Of a stretch of DNA of 5,624 nt, positions 1 through 4,364 are shown in pieces. Where the stretch lies: positions 1-5,624 of the forward strand of contig JAADFM010000059.1 of the NCBI GenBank assembly GCA_013152845.1. Direction: 5' to 3'. Origin of the DNA: Methanobacteriota archaeon (GTDB taxonomy: Archaea > Hydrothermarchaeota > Hydrothermarchaeia > Hydrothermarchaeales > JAADFM01). A program made the position numbers and the translations under genes. Under the pieces are notes generated by a model. The model saw only the letters and a program-made list of their open reading frames with translations, searched no databases and was not told where the DNA came from. Every line of letters begins with the position of its first letter. Within the stretch, counting starts at the first letter, position 1.

Positions 1-450
1 GTGGTCCGCTCCCTCTCCAAGTTCTTCGGCCTCGCCGGCCTGAGGGTGGGGTATGCCCTGTCCAACCCGGAAACCATAGAGATGATGGAGAAGGCCAGGC
101 TGCCCTTCAACCTCAGCAGTATAGCCCAGAGGGCGGCGGTAAAGGCCCTGGAGGAGCGGGAGTGGTTTGATAAAATAAGGGAGGAAATCCTCAAGGAAAG
201 GGAGGCTGTTGCAGGGGCCCTCAACCGGATAGAGGGGCTAGAGGCTTTGGGGTCGGAGGCGAACTTCCTGCTGGTCCGGCTTCCCTCAGGGGTGAACATG
301 GAGAGGTTCATCGCCGGCCTACACAGAGAAGGGGTCATTGTAAGGGATGTCACAGGACTGCATGGGCTGAAAAACAGGTATATAAGGGTGACCATCGGTA
401 AAAAGGAGGAAAACAGGAGGCTGATTTCTGCGATACAAGATTGCTTATGA
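1..450 (+). CDS. hisC: Histidinol-phosphate aminotransferase-like PLP enzyme, C-terminal part (5' truncated by window)
   Basis: This is the last 149 codons of a fold-type I PLP aminotransferase. The best match is histidinol-phosphate aminotransferase, which transfers an amino group from glutamate to imidazole-acetol phosphate in histidine synthesis in the cytoplasm. The window opens at the PLP-lysine block: S-L-S-K (Lys7 here) followed by FGLAGLRVGY, in which Arg15 is the usual phosphate-binding arginine. Near the end, NRYIRVTIG (126-133) carries the arginine (129) that in this family holds the substrate carboxylate. HisC proteins are about 350 residues, so more than half of the gene lies upstream. 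The GTG at position 1 is an internal valine codon, not a real start. The stop is 16 nt before the next small gene. Related aminotransferases such as CobD-like enzymes share this block, so the family is secure and the substrate less so. Confidence 0.85.
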   Translation: MVRSLSKFFGLAGLRVGYALSNPETIEMMEKARLPFNLSSIAQRAAVKALEEREWFDKIREEILKEREAVAGALNRIEGLEALGSEANFLLVRLPSGVNMERFIAGLHREGVIVRDVTGLHGLKNRYIRVTIGKKEENRRLISAIQDCL

Positions 451-458
451 AAGGAGGT
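451..458 (+). promoter_or_regulatory. Strong Shine-Dalgarno site for the 36-codon gene
   Basis: AAGGAGGT directly follows the stop codon of the aminotransferase gene and lies 8 nt before an ATG at 467. It is a near-full complement to the 3' end of archaeal 16S rRNA. No longer frame starts here, so the site is the main evidence that the 36-codon frame is translated. Confidence 0.75.
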
Positions 459-466
459 CTTTGCTC

Positions 467-577
467 ATGTCATGCAAACCCTATAAACCCGGAACCGCCC
501 TCTGGTACGCCATTCTAACCAGGATAATCGACGTCGTCTGGGGACCGTGGTGTCCATGGTGCCGGAGGCTGAGGTGA
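467..577 (+). CDS. Small cationic protein with a WCPWC motif, unknown function (36 aa)
   Basis: This short frame runs from ATG to TGA and encodes 36 residues. I do not recognise it. The N-terminus has Cys3 and several Lys/Pro. The middle (ALWYAILTRIIDVVWGPW, 11-28) is hydrophobic and rich in aromatics. The C-terminus is WCPWCRRLR, giving a CxxC pair at Cys29 and Cys32. Four tryptophans and three cysteines in 36 residues is unusual. The CxxC could bind a metal or act in redox chemistry, and the middle could sit on a membrane; both are inference. Support for a real gene: a near-perfect ribosome binding site 8 nt upstream, third codon positions about two-thirds G or C as in the neighbours, and tight packing between the aminotransferase stop (16 nt) and the PhzF start (7 nt). 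Its stop lies inside the ribosome binding site of the next gene, suggesting coupled translation. It could also act as a leader peptide for the PhzF gene. Confidence 0.6.
   Translation: MSCKPYKPGTALWYAILTRIIDVVWGPWCPWCRRLR
571..577 (+). promoter_or_regulatory. Shine-Dalgarno site for the PhzF-family gene
   Basis: GAGGTGA, followed by ATC, matches the archaeal anti-Shine-Dalgarno complement closely and lies 7 nt before the ATG at 585. It fixes that start. The TGA stop of the upstream 36-codon gene is contained in it. Confidence 0.75.
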
Positions 578-584
578 ATCTGCC

Positions 585-1463
585 ATGGCAAACCCCTTCT
601 ACATCCTGGATGTCTTTGCCGAGAAGAGATACACCGGCAACCAGCTTGCGGTGGTCAGGGAGGCGGGAGGGCTCTCCGACGAGGAGATGCAGGCCATTGC
701 CAGGGAGATGAACTACTCCGAGACCACCTTCATCCTCTCCGGTGAGACCAGGGACGGCGGCTATGACGTCAGGATTTTCACCCCGAAGGAGGAGGTGCCC
801 TTTGCAGGCCACCCCACCCTCGGCACGGCCTATGTGATACAGAGACAGAGGGAGATAATAAAAAGGCCCGTGGAGACCGTCACGTTGAACCTCAAAATCG
901 GCCAGATCCCTGTCACCTTCGATTCAGATACCCTGTGGATGGAGCAGAAAAACCCGGAATTCGGCCCCGCCTTCAGGCCGGGAGAGGTCTTGGAGGTCCT
1001 GGGCCTCGATGCCGGAGATATAGAGACGAGGTATCCCATCCAGGAGGTCTCCACCGGAATCCCCTTCATCATAGTGCCCCTGAAGAATCTCGACGCCGTA
1101 AGAAAGGCCAAGATTGACAGGGAGAAGTACTTTGAGCTGATTGCCAATACCTGGGCCAAGGCCATCCTGGTCTTCTGCCCTGAGACTTACAAAAGAGAAA
1201 ACCACCTCAACGTCAGGGTCTTTGCCGACTACTATGGCGTCCCTGAGGACCCGGCCACCGGGAGTGCGGCGGGATGCCTTGCCGGGTATCTTGTAAAGAC
1301 CGGGTACTCCGGAACCGGGAGCATCGAGCTCAGGGCCGAACAGGGTTACGAGATAGACAGGCCCTCCCTGCTCTACCTGCGGGCAGAAGAAAGGGAGGGG
1401 GAGATAGACGTGAGGGTGGGCGGGAAGGTGGTCATGGTGGCAGAGGGCAGGCTGGTGGGATGA
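585..1463 (+). CDS. PhzF family isomerase/epimerase-like protein
   Basis: The 292-residue product is a full-length PhzF-family protein (family members are about 260-300 residues, with a diaminopimelate-epimerase-like fold of two similar halves). In Pseudomonas, PhzF isomerises an intermediate of phenazine synthesis, but most archaeal and bacterial members have unknown substrates and there is no phenazine cluster here. Visible motifs: FYILDVFAEKRYTGNQLAVV (5-24), typical of the family start; NYSETTF (43-49) with Glu46 at the position of the catalytic glutamate; PFAGHPTLGTA (72-82); and the second-half signature EDPATGSAAGCLAGYL (221-236). All expected catalytic-pocket elements appear intact. 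The ATG start is set by a strong ribosome binding site 7 nt upstream. The next gene begins 1 nt after its stop, so they are almost certainly co-transcribed. The family is sure; the reaction is not known. Confidence 0.93.
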   Translation: MANPFYILDVFAEKRYTGNQLAVVREAGGLSDEEMQAIAREMNYSETTFILSGETRDGGYDVRIFTPKEEVPFAGHPTLGTAYVIQRQREIIKRPVETVTLNLKIGQIPVTFDSDTLWMEQKNPEFGPAFRPGEVLEVLGLDAGDIETRYPIQEVSTGIPFIIVPLKNLDAVRKAKIDREKYFELIANTWAKAILVFCPETYKRENHLNVRVFADYYGVPEDPATGSAAGCLAGYLVKTGYSGTGSIELRAEQGYEIDRPSLLYLRAEEREGEIDVRVGGKVVMVAEGRLVG

Positions 1464-1464
1464 T

Positions 1465-2148
1465 ATGGAGCTTGAGGATATCCTGAAACAGCTCGAGGCC
1501 ACCCGGGACCCAAAGGGGATGGAGGGCATGGCCAGGTTCGGCATCAATGTGGAGAGGGCCTTCGGGACCCGGATTCCGGTGCTGAGGAAGATGGCGAAAG
1601 AGATCGGCAAAGACCACAACCTCGCCCGGAAGCTATGGGAGGCGGGCTACCGGGAGACCAGAATCCTGGCCTCCATGGTGGAGGAGCCCTCAAAGGTGAC
1701 ACCGGAGCAGGTGGACGAATGGGTGAGGGACTTCAATTCTTGGGAGGTGTGCGACCAGTGCTGCATGAACCTGTTTGACAAACTCCCCTTCGCCTACGAG
1801 AAGGTCTTTGAGCTTGCAGAGCGGGAGCCGGAGTTCGAAAAGAGGGCCGCCTTCGCCCTTATAGCGTGCCTGGCCTGGCACGACAAGGAGGCCCCAGATA
1901 GTAAATTTGAACGGTTCCTGCCCCTGATAAAGGAGCACTCCACTGACGGGCGCAACTATGTCAAGAAGGCGGTGAACTGGGCGTTGCGCCACATCGGGAA
2001 ACGGAACAGGACCCTCCACTCCAAGGCCCTGGAGACCGCCTATGAGATAAGGGAGATCGATTCCAGGGCAGCCAGTTGGATTGCCAGCGACGCTATCAGG
2101 GAACTGGAAAGCAAGAAGGTCCGGGAGAGGCTGGAGGCCACGGGTTGA
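1465..2148 (+). CDS. AlkD-like DNA alkylation repair protein (HEAT-repeat glycosylase family)
   Basis: The 227-residue product fits the DNA alkylation repair family typified by Bacillus cereus AlkD, an all-helical HEAT-like-repeat protein that removes N3- and N7-alkylated purines without flipping the base. The sequence is helical throughout. NSWEVCDQCC (91-100) supplies Trp93 and Asp97 with the same four-residue spacing as AlkD Trp109 and Asp113. KRAAFALIA (126-134) supplies Arg127, the likely counterpart of AlkD Arg148. VKKAVNWALRHIGK (166-179) is the family signature containing a further DNA-facing tryptophan (172). These equivalences come from recalled motifs, not an alignment. The ATG lies 1 nt after the PhzF stop, with a GGTGG ribosome binding site inside the end of the PhzF gene, so translation is probably coupled. 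Some members of this family have lost glycosylase activity, but the retained Trp/Asp/Arg set argues for an active enzyme. Confidence 0.9.
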   Translation: MELEDILKQLEATRDPKGMEGMARFGINVERAFGTRIPVLRKMAKEIGKDHNLARKLWEAGYRETRILASMVEEPSKVTPEQVDEWVRDFNSWEVCDQCCMNLFDKLPFAYEKVFELAEREPEFEKRAAFALIACLAWHDKEAPDSKFERFLPLIKEHSTDGRNYVKKAVNWALRHIGKRNRTLHSKALETAYEIREIDSRAASWIASDAIRELESKKVRERLEATG

Positions 2149-2155
2149 GGAAAGC

Positions 2156-2704
2156 ATGAAGGTCCTCATCACCGGGAAACCAGGCTGCGGCAAGACCACC
2201 CTCTGCGAGAAGGTAGTAGACGCCATAAAGGCAGCAGGCAGACCCGTGGGCGGCATGGTCTCCAAAGAGATGAGGGAAGGCAGGGGCAGGGTGGGCTTCA
2301 AGGTCATCGACGTGGCCACCGGCAGGGAGGGGATATTGGCTCACACCGAGGGCAAAGGCCCCAGACTCGGGAAGTATCGGGTAAACCTCCACGACCTGGA
2401 AGATGTGGGGGTGGGGGCCATGGAAAGGGCCATTGATGAAGGCATCTTCCTGGTCATCGACGAGATCGGTCCCATGGAACTCTGCAGCCGGCGGTTCATT
2501 GAAATAGTTGAGAGGGCCTTTGAGGCAGACCTGGACATCCTGGCCACCATCCACTACCGGTCAAGGCACCCCCTGGTGGAGAGGCTGAAAGGAGAAAGGG
2601 AAAACGAACTCATGGTCATGGACGAGGGGAACAGGGACAGGTTCCTTGCCTGCATATTTGAAAGACTTGGTCTCCGAAATTCAATAAATAATAGGAAAAT
2701 TTAA
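2156..2704 (+). CDS. THEP1-family P-loop nucleoside-triphosphatase
   Basis: The 182-residue product matches the THEP1 nucleotide phosphatase family, small P-loop proteins of about 180 residues common in archaea that hydrolyse ATP, GTP and other NTPs slowly in vitro; their cellular role is unsettled. Visible features: Walker A GKPGCGKTT (7-15), the family block GRPVGGMVSKEMREG with GFKVIDVATG (28-57), and Walker B LVIDEIGPMEL (99-109) with the Asp-Glu pair at 102-103. The frame is open upstream to 2081, but ATG 2156 is chosen because GAGG lies just before it, it follows the AlkD stop by 7 nt, and the Walker A strand then starts at residue 2 as in the family. The upstream TGA stop is part of the ribosome binding site. 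The AT-rich final codons overlap the TATA box of the next gene. Family assignment is firm; the role is open. Confidence 0.92.
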   Translation: MKVLITGKPGCGKTTLCEKVVDAIKAAGRPVGGMVSKEMREGRGRVGFKVIDVATGREGILAHTEGKGPRLGKYRVNLHDLEDVGVGAMERAIDEGIFLVIDEIGPMELCSRRFIEIVERAFEADLDILATIHYRSRHPLVERLKGERENELMVMDEGNRDRFLACIFERLGLRNSINNRKI

Positions 2705-2707
2705 AAT
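2700..2707 (+). promoter_or_regulatory. TATA-like box for the Lrp/AsnC-type regulator gene
   Basis: TTTAAAAT sits in an AT-rich stretch and overlaps the last codons and stop of the THEP1 gene. Its centre is about 26 nt before the ATG at 2730, the usual archaeal spacing from TATA box to transcript start, so the mRNA would begin at or near the start codon. No Shine-Dalgarno sequence precedes that ATG, which fits leaderless translation. The call rests on composition and spacing only. Confidence 0.6.
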
Positions 2708-2729
2708 ATTCTTCTGTGAAATATTAATC

Positions 2730-3404
2730 ATGGTCTCAGAAAAAGAAAAAAAACACTCCCAGAACATATCCCCTGAGCTCAACGAGAGGAAGTCGGTGAC
2801 CCTCTACAGCCTCATGAAGAAGGGGAGGATGACCGACGCCGAGCTCATGAACTACATCGACCTGAAAAGCGCCAATTCCGCATCCTACTACAGGAGGGAC
2901 CTGGAAGAGCAGGGCATCATCAAGGGGTATACCGCCCTGGTGGACTGGAAAAAGCTGGGCTATCCCACCGAATTCCTGGTCCTCATCGAGGGCAGGGACA
3001 TGGAGACGAACTTCAATATCGAAAAAGAGATTGTCTCCTCCCTGGAGGACTACATCAAGACCAAGGGGGATGTCCTCATCCTACCCAGCGGAAACGGCCG
3101 GGTGCTCATCGCAAATATCATGACCTGCTTCGGAGAGCGGCCCCTCACCCTCATCCACGGCCACGCGACATCAGAACACGACGCCCTCATATACTTCAGG
3201 TACTACGTTGCCGAGAAGTTCGTGGATGCCAAAAACTCATTCCTGACTGTCAAGGGCAAGGGCATTGAAAACCACTTCATACAGGAGAGCTACATCGATT
3301 TCATGAAGGGCTCTTTCTCGGAGGAGGAAGGCCTGGACCTCCCGGAGGAGTTCAGGAAGCACTTCCCCTCCCTAAAGCCGCGCCAGAAGGGGAGGAAGGG
3401 CTAG
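2730..3404 (+). CDS. Lrp/AsnC-like winged-helix transcription regulator with extended C-terminus
   Basis: The 224-residue product has an N-terminal winged helix-turn-helix (about 16-66) ending in YYRRDLEEQGIIKGYTALVD (53-72). This has the pattern of the recognition helix and wing of Lrp/AsnC regulators, followed by LGYPTEFLVLIEG, which resembles the first strand of the ligand-binding RAM domain. Such proteins bind DNA as dimers or higher oligomers and respond to amino acids or other small molecules. Classic members are about 150 residues; this one has some 70 extra, including a charged tail (SEEEGLDLPEEF, then KPRQKGRKG). The later section (120-195) does not look like a standard RAM domain, so it may sense something else. 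ATG 2730 is chosen because a TATA box lies about 26 nt upstream, predicting a leaderless mRNA. It converges with the KaiC-like ATPase gene, with only 1 nt between the stops. The target genes cannot be read from the sequence; the adjacent ATPase is a candidate. Confidence 0.75.
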   Translation: MVSEKEKKHSQNISPELNERKSVTLYSLMKKGRMTDAELMNYIDLKSANSASYYRRDLEEQGIIKGYTALVDWKKLGYPTEFLVLIEGRDMETNFNIEKEIVSSLEDYIKTKGDVLILPSGNGRVLIANIMTCFGERPLTLIHGHATSEHDALIYFRYYVAEKFVDAKNSFLTVKGKGIENHFIQESYIDFMKGSFSEEEGLDLPEEFRKHFPSLKPRQKGRKG

Positions 3405-3405
3405 G

Positions 3406-4131
3406 CTACTCCAGCTCCAGTTCCTCCCTCCCGAAGACCCTGAACCCCTCCCCGGAATAGAGGATGGGGAAGTACTGGGTGTCGTGGTTGGTCACCCTCA
3501 TCTTCACTATGCCGATGTAGCGCTCCAGGGCAGAGAGGATGTCCCCCCTCTTCTGGAAATCCATATGGATTATCCCGTCGGCAAGGAACTCCTCGACCCC
3601 GTATTCCCCGTAGAGGGGGCTGTCCGGGGACATCTCGGATATGAGGAGGGCGGTCTTGCCCAGGGCCTTGAGCTGCTTGAAGAGGAGGAATATCTCCCTC
3701 CTGGGGTCCTTCACCGAGGTGAGGGAGTAGAGGGCGTTGAGGGAGTCGATGACGAGGATGTCAAACTCGTGCTCCCTCTCGAGTCCCTTGATATAGGTGC
3801 TGATTTGCAGTATCCAGTCGTCCTGGGCCTGCTCGTCGATGAAGGATTCCACCTGGCTGAAGTCCACCAGGTGAACGCCCTTGTGCTCCTTCATGTTCAG
3901 CTTCTTCATCTGCTGCATCAGGGAGTCCTCGTCCTGCTCCAGGGTGATGTAAAGCCCTTTGAGGCCCTCGTTTACCGCATTGTTGTAGAGTATGCTGTAG
4001 GCCAGGGAGGACTTCATGGTACCTGCGGTACCGCAGATCAAGGTGACGCTGTTTTCGGGTATGCCCCCCTCCATGTGCTTGTCCAGACCTTCGACATAGG
4101 TCTTAATCCGGGAAATTCCTTGCTCGACCAT
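3406..4131 (-). CDS. Single-domain KaiC-like RecA-superfamily ATPase
   Basis: The 241-residue product is a RecA-fold ATPase of the archaeal KaiC-like type. These are single- or double-domain proteins proposed to work as signal-transduction hubs in archaea, unlike the two-domain cyanobacterial clock protein. Visible features: the entry motif GLDKHMEGGIPENSVTLICG (15-34), Walker A GTAGTMKS (34-41), the LEQD segment at 64-67 where KaiC proteins usually carry a Glu-Glu pair, and Walker B FDILVIDSLNALY (123-135) with Asp129. The second half (ALERYIGIVKMRVTNHDTQYFPI) has the KaiC-type C-terminal strand pattern with the K-M-R motif. The GTAGTMKS loop has Met where Gly is common. ATG 4131 lies about 26 nt from a TATA element with no ribosome binding site, so the mRNA is probably leaderless. 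It converges with the regulator gene and diverges from the 35-codon gene. RadA-like function is unlikely given the absence of a helix-hairpin-helix N-terminus. Confidence 0.88.
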   Translation of the reverse strand: MVEQGISRIKTYVEGLDKHMEGGIPENSVTLICGTAGTMKSSLAYSILYNNAVNEGLKGLYITLEQDEDSLMQQMKKLNMKEHKGVHLVDFSQVESFIDEQAQDDWILQISTYIKGLEREHEFDILVIDSLNALYSLTSVKDPRREIFLLFKQLKALGKTALLISEMSPDSPLYGEYGVEEFLADGIIHMDFQKRGDILSALERYIGIVKMRVTNHDTQYFPILYSGEGFRVFGREELELE

Positions 4132-4150
4132 CGGTATGTATTATAATAAG

Positions 4151-4163
4151 ACTTAAATATAAG
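4151..4163. promoter_or_regulatory. Near-palindromic TATA element serving two divergent genes
   Basis: ACTTAAATATAAG reads as CTTAAATA on the + strand and CTTATATTTAAG on the - strand, with inverted ends CTTA/TAAG. On the - strand its centre is about 26 nt from the ATG of the KaiC-like gene (leaderless). On the + strand a transcript would start near 4182, giving the 35-codon gene a leader of about 17 nt containing its ribosome binding site. A second AT-rich run (TATAATTTAT, 4171-4180) could be an alternative + strand element. The call is based on motif and spacing only. Confidence 0.6.
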
Positions 4164-4186
4164 GCTTTTCTATAATTTATCCAGCC

Positions 4187-4194
4187 GGAGAGGG
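4187..4194 (+). promoter_or_regulatory. Shine-Dalgarno site for the 35-codon gene
   Basis: GGAGAGGG lies immediately upstream of GTAAAATG. The GGAG core ends 8 nt before the ATG at 4199. It supports translation of the short frame that follows. Confidence 0.6.
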
Positions 4195-4198
4195 TAAA

Positions 4199-4306
4199 AT
4201 GCCAGACAGGACTTACTTCTGGAAAAAAGGAGTCGCCACTGGGACAGCCAAAATCAACGTCGCCATCAACGTCCTCATCGCCATCCTGCTGAAGTTTTTC
4301 AGGTAA
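4199..4306 (+). CDS. Small cationic protein with hydrophobic C-terminal segment, unknown function (35 aa)
   Basis: This ATG-to-TAA frame of 35 codons fills most of the gap between the KaiC-like gene and the flavoprotein gene. I do not recognise it. The first half is polar and basic with aromatics (PDRTYFWKKG). The second half is hydrophobic, with a four-residue repeat INVA-INVL-IAIL (19-30), and ends in LKFFR. The net charge is about +5. It could be a short membrane-inserted or amphipathic peptide; the hydrophobic run of about 12-16 residues is on the short side for a full transmembrane helix. Support for a real gene: a TATA element and a Shine-Dalgarno site at proper distances, and third codon positions about three-quarters G or C like the neighbours. 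It is divergent from the KaiC-like ATPase, perhaps from a shared promoter, and about 58 nt before the flavoprotein frame, which seems to have its own TATA box. Confidence 0.6.
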   Translation: MPDRTYFWKKGVATGTAKINVAINVLIAILLKFFR

Positions 4307-4308
4307 GG

Positions 4309-4320
4309 CTTAAATGCATA
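4309..4320 (+). promoter_or_regulatory. TATA-like box upstream of the flavoprotein gene
   Basis: CTTAAATGCATA begins 2 nt after the stop of the 35-codon gene. With the usual 26-nt spacing a transcript would start near 4338-4340, just where a GTG lies (4340-4342). Its core resembles the CTTAAATA core of the divergent element upstream. Read-through from the small gene is also possible. Confidence 0.5.
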
Positions 4321-4364
4321 AAAGGGCCAGTTCTAGCCGGTGACGGAAGATAGAACCTGATGTC

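Noticed and set aside
378..386. TATA-like GTATATAAG inside the aminotransferase gene
   Set aside because: It encodes the conserved Tyr-Ile-Arg of the substrate-binding motif. A start near 406 would give a leader of about 60 nt, and operon read-through explains downstream expression better.
479..490. TATA-like CCCTATAAACCC inside the 36-codon gene as a PhzF promoter
   Set aside because: It is flanked by C/G-rich sequence and would give a leader of about 75 nt. It is explained as codons for Pro-Tyr-Lys-Pro.
924..1619. Long open frame (231 codons) on the - strand across the PhzF/AlkD junction
   Set aside because: It spans two well-supported genes antisense, has no start signals and shows no recognisable motif.
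2081..2155. Upstream extension of the THEP1 frame to an ATG at 2081
   Set aside because: It would overlap the AlkD-like gene by 68 nt and add residues absent from the family. ATG 2156 has a ribosome binding site and puts Walker A at the normal place.
4018..4036. GGTACC repeated, with a 14-bp perfect palindrome CTGCGGTACCGCAG
   Set aside because: It lies within the Walker A codons (Cys-Gly-Thr-Ala-Gly-Thr) of the ATPase. One such palindrome is not surprising by chance in a window this size.
3484..4146. Long open frame (220 codons) on the + strand opposite the KaiC-like ATPase gene
   Set aside because: The product is a low-information Gly/Leu/Val/Glu/His string with no domain. The opposite strand encodes clear Walker motifs, so this is a GC-rich shadow.
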